A stretch of 54,564 bases of DNA from Fimbriimonadales bacterium (GTDB lineage: Bacteria > Armatimonadota > Fimbriimonadia > Fimbriimonadales > Fimbriimonadaceae), in assembly GCA_026418055.1 (NCBI GenBank), contig JAOACB010000003.1:2789-57352 (forward strand), read 5' to 3'. Shown one piece after another: positions 24,912 to 33,090 of this stretch. A program made the translations under genes and the position numbers. The notes beneath the pieces were generated by a model. That model worked only from the letters and a program-made list of their open reading frames with translations. It had not been told where the DNA came from and ran no database searches. The stretch's first letter is position 1, and every line of letters begins with the position of its first letter.

Positions 24912-25901
24912 ATGCCTCAGGGCGAGTATCTCCAGTACGGCGGACAGGCGATCGTGGAGGGTGTCATGATGCGCTCTCCGCGGTACTACGCCGTCGCCGT
25001 CCGGGCGCCGAACGGTCGCATCGTCACCCAAACCGAAGCGATCGAGGCCACCTGGGTGGGTCGCCAGAGATGGCTGAAGTGGCCCTTCGTGCGCGGCACG
25101 CTGGCTTTGCTCGATGCGATGACCCTCGGTGCGAAGGCCATGCGGTTCGCCGCGAACGTTCAGCTGGCGGACGAGTACCAGCCGGCGGACTCGCCGAACC
25201 GAGCCAGAGGCAAGCCCACCCCCGATTCGGTCCGCAACCTGCAGGTCGGGGGAGCGCTGATCGTGGGCTTGGCCATCGGCATCCTGCTGTTCGTGTTCCT
25301 TCCCAACCTTCTGGCCGAACAGCTCCGTCGGTTCGACTTCAGCGGGACCCAGATCAACCTCACCACCGAGATTCTGAAGATCGTGTTTTTCCTGGCCTAC
25401 GTGCTCCTGATCGGCCGGATGCCCGAGATTCGGCGCATCTTCCGGTATCACGGAGCCGAGCACAAAGCCATCAACGCCCTCGAGCACGGCCAAGAGCTCT
25501 CGGTGGAGACTTGCAAGGCCAACAGCCGCTTCCATCCGCGTTGCGGCACGAGCTTTGCCATCGTCGTGTTGCTCGTCAGCCTGCTGCTGTTTCCATTGGT
25601 GCCGCGCTACCCGTTGGGCGACCACCATCCGATGATCGTGAACGTCGCGATCCGGTTCGTGCTGGAATTGCTCATTCTGCCCCTGGTCGCAGGCGTCAGC
25701 TACGAGGCGATCCGCCTGGCGGGGAAGTTCCGGTTCCATGGGCTCGTGGAAACCCTCTTCCAGCCGGGTCTGTGGACGCAGAGACTCACCACGGATGAGC
25801 CTGACGACGACATGGTGGAGGTCGCCGTAACGGCGCTCCGGGCCGTGATCGACGCCGAGAGCAGCACGAAGTCGGTCGATGTGCTAACTGCCAGCGCCTG
25901 A
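24912..25901 (+). CDS. DUF1385 (YqhQ-like) membrane protein
   Basis: 329 residues from ATG 24912. The family hallmarks are the N-terminal YGGQAIVEGVMMRSPRYYAVAVR and the central YHGAEHKAINALEHG followed by HPRCGTSF. Four or so TM helices are visible (about 112-135, 155-172, 213-235 and 252-270). YqhQ-type proteins often lie near peptide chain release factor genes (prfA) and rpmE; function is not established. Here prfA is not adjacent. The 3' end overlaps the convergent DUF5658-like gene by 18 bp. Confidence 0.9.
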   Translation: MPQGEYLQYGGQAIVEGVMMRSPRYYAVAVRAPNGRIVTQTEAIEATWVGRQRWLKWPFVRGTLALLDAMTLGAKAMRFAANVQLADEYQPADSPNRARGKPTPDSVRNLQVGGALIVGLAIGILLFVFLPNLLAEQLRRFDFSGTQINLTTEILKIVFFLAYVLLIGRMPEIRRIFRYHGAEHKAINALEHGQELSVETCKANSRFHPRCGTSFAIVVLLVSLLLFPLVPRYPLGDHHPMIVNVAIRFVLELLILPLVAGVSYEAIRLAGKFRFHGLVETLFQPGLWTQRLTTDEPDDDMVEVAVTALRAVIDAESSTKSVDVLTASA

Positions 25902-26210
25902 GAAGAAGGTGGCGCCGAGCATCCAGGTCAGCCAAACGACCAGGTACACCGCCGATCCCCCCAGACAAGCGGAATCGATGAACCGCCCATACGTCGGGTG
26001 GAACCTCCGCATGACCACCCAAGCCGCCAGCAACGTGGCTCCCTTAACGGTTGCGAACAAGAGTTCGCTGCGCTCGATCAGCGGGCGCATCAGTGGGTTC
26101 ATCTCGACGATGAGGCCACGCTCGTGGAGCCAAGCCGTGGACACCAGATCCAGCAAGCCGATCGCCAACAGCAAGGCCAGACCCCGCGAAGGGAACAGGC
26201 GATGAAGCAT
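25884..26210 (-). CDS. DUF5658-like small membrane protein
   Basis: 108 residues from ATG 26210. Three hydrophobic helices: LALLLAIGLLDLVSTAWL (about 10-27), LFATVKGATLLAAWVVM (about 47-64), and a C-terminal one ending WLTWMLGATFFSG. The LLDLVSTAWLHERGLIVEMNPLM stretch between helices 1 and 2 matches the DUF5658 pattern (LD...T...L..G..E.NPLM), a small family of unknown role. Its first 167 bp overlap, in another frame, the 3' end of the carboxypeptidase ORF. Confidence 0.72.
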   Translation of the reverse strand: MLHRLFPSRGLALLLAIGLLDLVSTAWLHERGLIVEMNPLMRPLIERSELLFATVKGATLLAAWVVMRRFHPTYGRFIDSACLGGSAVYLVVWLTWMLGATFFSGAGS

Positions 26211-27513
26211 CGCCGCGACCGGGTTCAAGTGTCGTGCCAAACTCGGTAGCCCTCGACAGTTCTTCCACAAACCGGTCGATGGCCTGACGAGCCTCCGAGG
26301 CCGGTCTCTTGAAATGGTTGCACACCACCGCCATGATGAGCAACCTGCCGTCCGGCCGCCGCAGGTATCCGGATAGAGAAGCCACCGCGTCGATGTAGCC
26401 GGTCTTGCCGCGGAAGTCCAACCCGCGCAAACGATTGGCAAGGGTGCCCTCGCCGCCCGCCTGCGCCTGAGCTTGAAGCCAAACCTCCCCCCACGGTTGC
26501 CCGAGAGCCCACTGGAGAAGGCGGGTGAGGGAGCGTGCGGTGACCAAGTCGTGGCGACTGAGTCCGCTGCCGTCCCACGGTCGGAGGTCGTCGGCATCGA
26601 CGCCTGCAACCTGCGTCGCGAACCGAACGAGCCGATCGGTCGCTTGAGGGTATGGGTCCTCGGGATTCAGCGGACCCTCGGTGCGAGCCGCAGCCAGAAG
26701 AAGATGCTCCGCGATGTTGTTGTCGCTGGGCTGGAGGCACATCGCCGCGATTCGGCTCAGCGGCGGGCTTTCCAGCACCAAGTCCGGCTCGCGGTCAGGC
26801 AGGGCTTGGGGTGGGGCCGCCTCGGTTCCCCCAAGCGCCCTGCAGGCGGCCTCCGAGGGATCGGGAGAAGCCAAAGCGATGACGCGCTGAGGCTCCTTCG
26901 GCAACGAGCCTCTCACCGTGACGCTTCTGCCGACCCTGTCGTACGACACGCGGAGGGGCTTTTCGTCCGGCACGTGTCGCAACCGCACGCCGCCGTGATC
27001 GTGCCTCAGCCAGATCCTCCTTGCGTCCGCCCAAACTTCGAACCCTCCGCGGTCGACCGACCAAGCCTCGACCTGGGCCGCGTACCGCGCGGTGAGGTAG
27101 CCGTGGTTCCACCCTTGAGGCACCCCCGGCCAGTAGGCTTGCAGCGGGCGCACGCGGGTGTGGCGCCTGACGCCGAGCTTCCTGCCAGCGTCGCGCAACA
27201 CCTCGGAGGTCAACGTGGGGTCTCCCACAGCGTCCACCCAGACCTCGTCTCCCACCCGGAACAGGCGCGTTCGAAAGCGGTGCTCCGGCCCGAGTCGGTG
27301 CAAAGCGTAGGCCACAGTGAAGAGCTTCATGTTGCTCGCGGGCATCACGCGGGTGGCGTCCTCGTTCTGCAGCAGCACCCTCCCATCCTCCCCCAGCACG
27401 CTCACGGCAACGATCGAGCCCTTGAGAGACGGATGCTGCAGCAACTCCGCCATGGGCTGAACAGCCTGAATCGGAGCTGAACCTGCAAGAAGCAGCGCCA
27501 ATCCGGACAGCAT
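26044..27513 (-). CDS. dacB: D-alanyl-D-alanine carboxypeptidase, PBP4 (DacB) type
   Basis: Peptidase S13, periplasmic; trims or cuts cross-links in peptidoglycan. 489 residues with a signal peptide (LSGLALLLAGSAPIQA). All three penicillin-binding motifs are present: S60-N-M-K63, S263-D-N265 and K370-T-G372. The AGG...GDPTLTSEVLRD region matches the S13 insert. Similarity ends around residue 425 (VEELSRATEFG). The last 60 residues are low-complexity and coincide with the DUF5658 gene in a shifted frame, so the native stop may have been lost. AGGAGG for this gene lies inside the end of the preceding gene, 4 bp upstream, suggesting coupling. Confidence 0.92.
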   Translation of the reverse strand: MLSGLALLLAGSAPIQAVQPMAELLQHPSLKGSIVAVSVLGEDGRVLLQNEDATRVMPASNMKLFTVAYALHRLGPEHRFRTRLFRVGDEVWVDAVGDPTLTSEVLRDAGRKLGVRRHTRVRPLQAYWPGVPQGWNHGYLTARYAAQVEAWSVDRGGFEVWADARRIWLRHDHGGVRLRHVPDEKPLRVSYDRVGRSVTVRGSLPKEPQRVIALASPDPSEAACRALGGTEAAPPQALPDREPDLVLESPPLSRIAAMCLQPSDNNIAEHLLLAAARTEGPLNPEDPYPQATDRLVRFATQVAGVDADDLRPWDGSGLSRHDLVTARSLTRLLQWALGQPWGEVWLQAQAQAGGEGTLANRLRGLDFRGKTGYIDAVASLSGYLRRPDGRLLIMAVVCNHFKRPASEARQAIDRFVEELSRATEFGTTLEPGRGDASSPVPFAGSGLAVGDRLAGSGVHGLAPRAWPHRRDEPTDAPADRAQRTLVRNR

Positions 27514-27517
27514 GCCG

Positions 27518-28516
27518 TTAGACCTCCTCCTCAGGGAACACTGGGTCCGGGCCGTGGTCGCGGCCTGCCTCTAGGTCGTCCGCCATCGCGGACGCGTACT
27601 TGCGGAGGATCGGCTCGGGATCGGAGACGCTCGCCTCCCGCAGCCTCTTCACGATTTCGCCAAGCGCGGGAGGGTGCCACTCCACCACGTGGAACACTCC
27701 ATGCATGGCGGCCCGCCGCCCGTACTTGCTGGGCGCGTGGAAGCATTCAAGGAGCACCTCCTTACCGATCTGGCCTGGGAGGTGTCCGCCGATCACCACG
27801 CCCGCCTTGTAGATCGTGCGGGCATAGTCGTCGGTCGCGCTCCAGAGAAGGTCCCTCATGGCGTGGATGGCTTCTCGCTGGTCCTGTTCGTTGGGAAGGA
27901 TCAGCGCGATGTCCTCCATCATGTCGAGCACGCACCATTGCGCCGAGCGGCGATGGGGATGCCGGTCGTCCCTTAGAACGTGGATCAAAGCGGGGCCAAA
28001 GATGCCTAGGCTCGAGTGCTTTTCGATCTCGAGCTTGGCCTCGAAGGCGACGTCTCGGTCTGGGCAGTACAGCAGGCGAACGAGGTCCTGAGGCGCCAGG
28101 TCGGAGATGCGCCCAACGAACCGACCGGGAAATCCCAAGGTCTTGCCGATGGCGAGCTGACGCCGGAACAGAGGCTCGCCTGCCTTCTGCAGGCGCCGGA
28201 GCATCTCTTCGAGCGTCTCTCCCATCGCCTCGTGCCAACACTTCTCGCACCGACCGAAGATGCCGTGCTGCGTGCGGGCCACCCGTACGGGGAACCTCTC
28301 CCCATAGGCCTCGTATTCAGCTCGCTCGGTCCAAGCTTTGGCCGGGATGTGGTACTGATGGCTGATCGCCCTGGGAGGCCAAGAGAAGGGCACACGGTGC
28401 TTCGGCTTGACAGCCTTGGTGGAACCTTTGTTCTCGGCCACGGCTTGTTCGATGAACTCCCGAAGCTCGGCAAGGATATCCTCGGCGGTCGGCAGATTCT
28501 CCGTCGGATGCGCCAT
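27518..28516 (-). CDS. Conserved-looking HEAT-repeat-like protein of unknown function
   Basis: 332 residues, not assigned to a named family. No signal peptide or TM segment. The N-terminus is acidic/helical; one CxxC (GRCEKCW, near 90) sits before a long helical region with repeat-like segments (DVAFEAKLEIEKHS, FGPALIHVLRDDRHPHRRSA, IGKEVLLECFHAP, ALGEIVKRLREA) suggesting a HEAT-type solenoid. It lies 5 bp from the dacB start, so the two are probably co-expressed. A scaffold or PBS-lyase-like adaptor is possible; this is inference. Confidence 0.7.
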   Translation of the reverse strand: MAHPTENLPTAEDILAELREFIEQAVAENKGSTKAVKPKHRVPFSWPPRAISHQYHIPAKAWTERAEYEAYGERFPVRVARTQHGIFGRCEKCWHEAMGETLEEMLRRLQKAGEPLFRRQLAIGKTLGFPGRFVGRISDLAPQDLVRLLYCPDRDVAFEAKLEIEKHSSLGIFGPALIHVLRDDRHPHRRSAQWCVLDMMEDIALILPNEQDQREAIHAMRDLLWSATDDYARTIYKAGVVIGGHLPGQIGKEVLLECFHAPSKYGRRAAMHGVFHVVEWHPPALGEIVKRLREASVSDPEPILRKYASAMADDLEAGRDHGPDPVFPEEEV

Positions 28517-28576
28517 TGCGATGGAAGGCTACCAGCTTGCCGCCGCAAGCGGGCGGCCCCGATCCGAAAAGCCAAC

Positions 28577-28594
28577 GGGGGCCCGAAGGCCCCC
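28577..28594 (-). terminator. Rho-independent terminator after the PEP-CTERM gene
   Basis: Read on the minus strand, a perfect 7-bp stem GGGGGCC/GGCCCCC closes a TTCG tetraloop and is followed by GTTGGCTTTT. It lies 34 bp after the stop of the PEP-CTERM gene and before the HEAT-like gene. Confidence 0.7.
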
Positions 28595-28627
28595 CTTGTG
28601 GACACGACGGCGCCGAAACGAGCGCGG

Positions 28628-29257
28628 TCAGATTCGACGCCTCATCCTACGCGCCATGAGACCCACGACGAACGGCACCGCGGCCACAGGCCCCGGCACA
28701 ACGGGAACGTCGCTTCGCTCGAACCGAAGGTTGTCGATGTAGATGTTGTTCAACCCCGCGTACCCGAAGCTTCCGAGCAACACGGAACGAATGGGCGTAA
28801 CGGAGGTCACGCTGAGGGTAACCACGTCGCCCAGGTCAAGGCTCTTCCACGAGCTGTAGCTCGCGCCGGCGCTGCCGAGCATCGTTCCCGTCCCATCCAC
28901 ATCCGAAAAGGCCCAAAGGAACAACTCGTCATCGTCCTGACCGTAATCCCCGAACTCCACCGACACCCAGTTGAGACCATGGCTGAAGTTCACCGTGGTG
29001 GGACTCGTCGAGCTGAAGATGCCCCCCGTCCATAGGGACGCACTGCCCCAGGAAGCAGGCCCGAAGTACAGCGACAGATCCTGCACGTGGAGAAGATCGG
29101 GTGCGGCGTTCGAGAAAACCGCCGTGACGCCTCCGTCCACGATCGCCAAGGTTGAATGGAGACCGTGGCTCACCCCTTCGAAGTCGATGACGGCGGACGA
29201 GACAACGGGCGTGAACAGGCCCAGCCATGCCACGAGGGCGCGATACCGAAGATCCAT
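28628..29257 (-). CDS. Secreted protein with PEP-CTERM-type sorting tail
   Basis: 209 residues. Signal peptide (RALVAWLGLFTPVVSSA), a beta-rich extracellular domain (IDFEGV at the start, NIYIDNLRFERSDV near the end), and a C-terminal tail VPVVPGPVAAVPFVVGLMARRMRRR. That tail has the Pro-rich motif, hydrophobic helix and Arg cluster of exosortase substrates. Domain pattern (DFEGV..., IDNLRF) is common among PEP-CTERM proteins thought to reach the outer surface. No exosortase gene is present here. It stands alone, with a terminator downstream. Confidence 0.82.
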   Translation of the reverse strand: MDLRYRALVAWLGLFTPVVSSAVIDFEGVSHGLHSTLAIVDGGVTAVFSNAAPDLLHVQDLSLYFGPASWGSASLWTGGIFSSTSPTTVNFSHGLNWVSVEFGDYGQDDDELFLWAFSDVDGTGTMLGSAGASYSSWKSLDLGDVVTLSVTSVTPIRSVLLGSFGYAGLNNIYIDNLRFERSDVPVVPGPVAAVPFVVGLMARRMRRRI

Positions 29258-29353
29258 GTTTTCACTCCTTTGCAGTTCACAGGCAAAGCGAACAACACGC
29301 GCATTATCCTGCGAATCAACTGCAACCGAATCGGGATCGAGGCAACTCGGGAA

Positions 29354-30553
29354 TTAAGACCCAGCGCTCCTTCGGGAACGACCGCCGTACAGGCGGGACG
29401 CCTCGAGCTCAGGCTGAAACTCCTCCGCCTCGGCATCCAGCCGCTCGACGATCTGCGTCAAAGGCGTGTCCCTCTCGAGCTCGCGGTGCAGCCAGCCGTT
29501 TCCCGCCAGGATCTCGATGGGGAGCTTCTCGTACTCGTACTCGTACGGCGGAGGACTCCACGCGAACTCGCCGGGCGCTTGGCGAAGCGCGGTTCTCAGG
29601 ATTGCAAGGCCCGCGTGCATCGCATGAAAGCGTTCCCGATCCGTGACATGCAGGAAGGCGCCGCCGCACGGCTTAGCCGCATGCTTCTGGAAGGTCGGCT
29701 CGAACACAACCGGTCGGAACCACGCGCCGGGCACGCGAAGGCGGTTCAGCTCCTCGCAGAACCTCCAAGGGTCTAGCCAAGGCGCTCCGAAGATCTCGAA
29801 GGGGCGGGTGGTCCCTCGACCCTCGCTCAGGTTCGTGGCTTCCAAGAGACAGGCGCCCGGATAGACGAGGGCGGTGTCGACCGTCGGCATGTTCGGCGAG
29901 GGAAGCGCCCAAGGGGCGCCGGTCGCCGAGAAGGGCAAGCCATGGACGTACCCCTCCATCCTCACCGCCTCCAGCTGAACGGCACGATAGTGCCTGCGCT
30001 GGAACAGAACCGCCAGTTCCGCCATAGTGAGGCCATGCCGGGCTGGCAGAGGGTGAAGCCCGACGAAGCTCGCGTACTCCGGATCGAGGACGCCGCCCTC
30101 GACGCTCGGGCCGATCGGGTTCGGCCGATCCAGCACCGCCACCTTCAGGCCGATCGGTTCGCAAGCCTCCAGGCACAGCGCCATGGTCCACATGAACGTG
30201 TAGTAGCGCGTCCCAACATCCTGGAGGTCGATCACGAGGATGTCCAAGCCCTCCAGCATCTCGGCGGTTGGTTTGCGATGCTCTCCGTAGAGGCTGTGGA
30301 AAGGCAATCCGGTGCGCGCATCTCGGTAGCCCTGCCACTCGATCATGTTGTCCTGGGTGTGGCCCCAAATCCCGTGCTGAGGCCCGAAGGCGGCGACCAC
30401 CTGCACGCCCGCCCGAAGCATCTCGTCGAGGATGTGGATGAAGCGGCTGGACACCGAAGCCTGGTTGCAGACGACGCCGACCCGAAGACCCTGCAAGGAC
30501 GAGAATCCGTCAAGCACCCACCGGTCGAGACCCGTGCGAACGGCTGCTGCCAT
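29354..30553 (-). CDS. namZ: Exo-beta-N-acetylmuramidase NamZ (DUF1343)
   Basis: Family characterised in Bacillus as releasing terminal MurNAc from peptidoglycan fragments. 399 residues. Signatures: FGPQHGIWGHTQDNM near 60, GLPFHSLYGEHRKP near 82, DLQDVGTRYYTF near 112, DRPNPIG near 145, MPTVDTALVYPGACLLEATNLSEGRGTTRPFE near 222, and a C-terminal GRSR tail. ATG 30568 would overlap dapA by 7 bp; ATG 30553 leaves a small gap with GGTGAG upstream, so I prefer it. No clear signal peptide, suggesting action in the cytoplasm or a missed export signal. It follows dapA, a lysine/DAP gene feeding the cell wall. Confidence 0.9.
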   Translation of the reverse strand: MAAAVRTGLDRWVLDGFSSLQGLRVGVVCNQASVSSRFIHILDEMLRAGVQVVAAFGPQHGIWGHTQDNMIEWQGYRDARTGLPFHSLYGEHRKPTAEMLEGLDILVIDLQDVGTRYYTFMWTMALCLEACEPIGLKVAVLDRPNPIGPSVEGGVLDPEYASFVGLHPLPARHGLTMAELAVLFQRRHYRAVQLEAVRMEGYVHGLPFSATGAPWALPSPNMPTVDTALVYPGACLLEATNLSEGRGTTRPFEIFGAPWLDPWRFCEELNRLRVPGAWFRPVVFEPTFQKHAAKPCGGAFLHVTDRERFHAMHAGLAILRTALRQAPGEFAWSPPPYEYEYEKLPIEILAGNGWLHRELERDTPLTQIVERLDAEAEEFQPELEASRLYGGRSRRSAGS

Positions 30554-30561
30554 GTTGCCGC

Positions 30562-31461
30562 TCACCATCCAAGGTCGGCCAGCGCCCTGTCGACGACCGC
30601 CTTCTCCTGCTCCGTTAGCGGCACCAAGGGCAACCGGACGTTCTCGCAGGCAAATCCGAGGCGAGAGAGGGCGTACTTGACGGGGACCGGGCTCGGCGCG
30701 TGGAACAGCGCCTTCACCACAGGCATCGTCTCGTGGTGCAACCTCCGCGCTGCGGCAGGATCGTTGTCGAAGAAGGACTGGATCATCGCGCGGATGCTAC
30801 GTCCGGCGACGTGACCGGCGACGCTCACCACTCCGTGACCCCCGAGGCTCAGGACCGGCAGCGTCAGACCGTCATCCCCGGAGTAGACGCGGAAGCCCGG
30901 CGGAACCGAACCGCAGACATCGGAGATCTGGGGCAGATTGCCGCTCGCCTCCTTGACCGCAACGATGTTGCACACCTCTGCCAGCCGCAGAAGCGTCGGC
31001 GTCTCCAGGTTGATGGAGGTCCTTCCCTGGATGTTGTACAGCATCACCGGCAGCGCGGTGGCGTCGGCAACAGCCCGAAAATGCGCCTCCAAGCCGCGCT
31101 GCCCCGGCTTGTTGTAGTAAGGGTTCACCACCATGATCCCGTGGGCGCCGGCTCTCTCGGCCTCCCGAGCGAGCTGGACCGACTCCGCCGTGTCGTACGT
31201 TCCGGCTCCGAACACGACAGCACAACGGTCGCCGACCTCCTCGAGGACGGCTCCGAGGAGGTCGAGCTTCTCACGGTGGGTCAGGGTGGGGGACTCTCCC
31301 GTCGTGCCGCTGACCACCAGACCGTCGTTGGCCTGCTCATCGATCAGAAAGCGAGCGATGCGCCGTGCTTCGGAAAGGTCGACCGAGCCGTCCGCCGAGA
31401 AGGGAGTCACCATCGCCGTGAGAAGACGACCCCAGTCTTTGGGTCCCGCGAAGGCTGCCAT
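30562..31461 (-). CDS. dapA: 4-Hydroxy-tetrahydrodipicolinate synthase
   Basis: First committed step to diaminopimelate and lysine: condenses aspartate semialdehyde with pyruvate. 299 residues, TIM barrel. Visible: LTAMVTPFSADGSVD, SGTTGESPTLTHREK (substrate Thr-Thr pair), NPYYNKPGQRGLEAHF with the catalytic Tyr, LYNIQGRTSINLE, and the Schiff-base lysine in IVAVKEASGNLPQ near 170. Family members normally have YNVPxRT; here IQG replaces VPx. Immediately upstream of namZ on the same strand, so DAP supply and wall turnover may be co-expressed. Confidence 0.96.
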   Translation of the reverse strand: MAAFAGPKDWGRLLTAMVTPFSADGSVDLSEARRIARFLIDEQANDGLVVSGTTGESPTLTHREKLDLLGAVLEEVGDRCAVVFGAGTYDTAESVQLAREAERAGAHGIMVVNPYYNKPGQRGLEAHFRAVADATALPVMLYNIQGRTSINLETPTLLRLAEVCNIVAVKEASGNLPQISDVCGSVPPGFRVYSGDDGLTLPVLSLGGHGVVSVAGHVAGRSIRAMIQSFFDNDPAAARRLHHETMPVVKALFHAPSPVPVKYALSRLGFACENVRLPLVPLTEQEKAVVDRALADLGW

Positions 31462-31509
31462 GGACGGGCATTTTACCGAAGGCGACTCCGCGATGCCGGA
31501 ACAGGCAGA

Positions 31510-31533
31510 GGGCGCCTCGACGCTGAGGCGCCC
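31510..31533 (-). terminator. Strong GC hairpin between the DMT exporter and dapA
   Basis: A perfect 9-bp stem (GGGCGCCTC/GAGGCGCCC) with a 6-base loop, extended by a further AGGCAG/CTGCCT pairing outside. It lies 15-40 bp after the exporter stop. No T-run follows on the minus strand, so intrinsic termination is likely weak; it may instead stabilise the mRNA end. Confidence 0.45.
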
Positions 31534-31548
31534 CGCGATGAGCCTGCC

Positions 31549-32505
31549 TTAGGAGGCACGTGCGAAAACCGGTTCGGTGGTGGAGGTCTCCGGCCCCCCG
31601 ACCGTCTCGCTCGCCGGCCGCCGTTCCGGCCGGTGGAGCAGGACCACGCTCGCGACGATCATGACGGAGGCGACGAGCGTGATCCAAGTGACCGGTTCCG
31701 CGTTCAACGCCGCTCCGAGGGCCAGGGCGACCAAGGGATTCACGAAGGCGTAGGTCGCCACCAGCGAGGCGGAGTAGCGCATGAGGAGCCAAAGGTACGC
31801 GGTCAGGCCGGCAATCGAGGCGAACAGGGCGAGGTACAGCAACGCTAGGACGGATTCCAAGGTGACGGCCTCTGGCCTCAGGGTCGCCGGCTCACCCAGC
31901 GCCACGGCGGCGGCCATGCAGAGCATTCCCCCTGCCACCATCGCCACCGCAGACGCCATGAAGGGCGAACGAGCCGTCTCCAGGCGCACGCCCACGGCGG
32001 ACCCTAGCGACCAGCTCATCGCGGTGAGGAGAACCATTGCGGCGGCTGTTGTCCCCAGCCACCCGTCGGGACCCTGCGCCAAGTCTCCGCTCAGAGCCAG
32101 GATTCCTGCCACTCCCAGCAGGAGGCCGAAACCCACCCGGGGCGTCGGTCTGGGGCTGTGGCCGAACCACCAAAGGAAGAGAACCAGCCACAGCGGCTCC
32201 GTGGCGATCAAAAGGGCGGCGGTGCCGGTGGGAAGGTGCTGCACCGCCCAAGTCACTCCCGCGTTGCCGCCGAACACCAGCAAAGCCCCCTGTAGGAACC
32301 CGGACCACCATTGGCGCGCGGTCGGAGCCGGAAGCCTGGCAAACCGGCATCCTACGTACAGCAGAGCCCCGGCCAGAAGGAAGCGGAACCCCAGCAGCAA
32401 CATCGGTGGCAGCGCTCGGACGGCGCGCTCCGTGGCCAAGTAGGTGGACCCCCAAAAGAAGTACACCGAGAAGAAGGCCGCTGCTGCGATCACTCGCTCT
32501 CTCAC
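31549..32505 (-). CDS. EamA/DMT-family exporter
   Basis: 318 residues, ten predicted TM helices in two EamA repeats; the first starts AAFFSVYFFWGSTYLATERAV (family signature FFWGS...), the second at about residue 150. Related to YedA/RhaT-type metabolite exporters. Its start overlaps the stop of the Lrp/AsnC-type regulator gene (ATGA), and Lrp-like regulators often control amino-acid exporters, so an amino-acid or related metabolite is the likely cargo (inference). The C-terminal 25 residues are a polar tail. Confidence 0.9.
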   Translation of the reverse strand: MRERVIAAAAFFSVYFFWGSTYLATERAVRALPPMLLLGFRFLLAGALLYVGCRFARLPAPTARQWWSGFLQGALLVFGGNAGVTWAVQHLPTGTAALLIATEPLWLVLFLWWFGHSPRPTPRVGFGLLLGVAGILALSGDLAQGPDGWLGTTAAAMVLLTAMSWSLGSAVGVRLETARSPFMASAVAMVAGGMLCMAAAVALGEPATLRPEAVTLESVLALLYLALFASIAGLTAYLWLLMRYSASLVATYAFVNPLVALALGAALNAEPVTWITLVASVMIVASVVLLHRPERRPASETVGGPETSTTEPVFARAS

Positions 32506-32969
32506 GGCTTGCCCTCCTCCGGCACGGGCAACGCCGAGGTCTCCTTGACCGTCGTCAGGACAATCGTCGACATGGTGGAGGTGATCCCTGGGATCGACCC
32601 GACCTTGTCGCGCAAGAACACACCCAGCTCGTTGGCATCGCGGGTCCGGACCTTGACGAGGTAGCCGTCCTCGCCCGCGACGTAGTGGACCTCCAAGACC
32701 TCGGGAAAAGCGGCCAGAGCCTCGCCGACGCCCATCGAATGCACGGGCTCGTCCGCACGAACGCGGATGAACGCGAGCAGGCCAAGCCCCAGGCGCTCCG
32801 GGTTCATCTTCGCCTCGTAGCCGGTGATGATCCCTTTCGCTTCCAGCTTGCGCAGGCGCTCCAGCACCGCGGAAGGGGCCATGCCGATCTGTCTCGCGAC
32901 CTCCGCGTTGGAGATGCGCCCCTCGTCCCGAATGATCTTCAGAATTTTCGCATCGATGGCGTCGATCAT
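32502..32969 (-). CDS. Lrp/AsnC-family transcriptional regulator
   Basis: 155 residues. N-terminal winged helix (DAIDAKILKIIRDEGRISNAEVARQIGMAPSAVLERLRKLEAKGII, residues 3-48) and C-terminal RAM effector-binding domain (about 65-145: VHYVAGEDGYLVKVRTRDANEL, STMSTIVL). Such proteins sense amino acids as octamers. It forms an ATGA-coupled pair with the EamA exporter; autoregulation and control of the exporter are likely but inferred. Transcribed from the sigma-70-like promoter at 32993-33022. Confidence 0.94.
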   Translation of the reverse strand: MIDAIDAKILKIIRDEGRISNAEVARQIGMAPSAVLERLRKLEAKGIITGYEAKMNPERLGLGLLAFIRVRADEPVHSMGVGEALAAFPEVLEVHYVAGEDGYLVKVRTRDANELGVFLRDKVGSIPGITSTMSTIVLTTVKETSALPVPEEGKP

Positions 32970-32992
32970 TGCCTAAAGGCCTCTTCTTATAG

Positions 32993-33022
32993 ATTATGTG
33001 ACGGAGCGCGCGGTTTCTGCAA
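32993..33022 (-). promoter_or_regulatory. Promoter of the Lrp-exporter pair
   Basis: On the minus strand TTGCAG (33017-33022) and CATAAT (32993-32998) are 18 bp apart, with the start expected near 32986. The leader is about 17 nt and carries AAGAGG ahead of ATG 32969. Confidence 0.55.
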
Positions 33023-33090
33023 CGCCTTTCCGACGGGAATGCCCAGCGAGTCGGAGGAAGAATCAGTCAAGATCCATCGCGGAGTCAGCG

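Noticed and set aside
24546-25739. 397-codon minus-strand ORF
   Set aside because: Only its last 74 codons (from ATG 24770, with ribosome site) look real; the rest is antisense to DUF1385.
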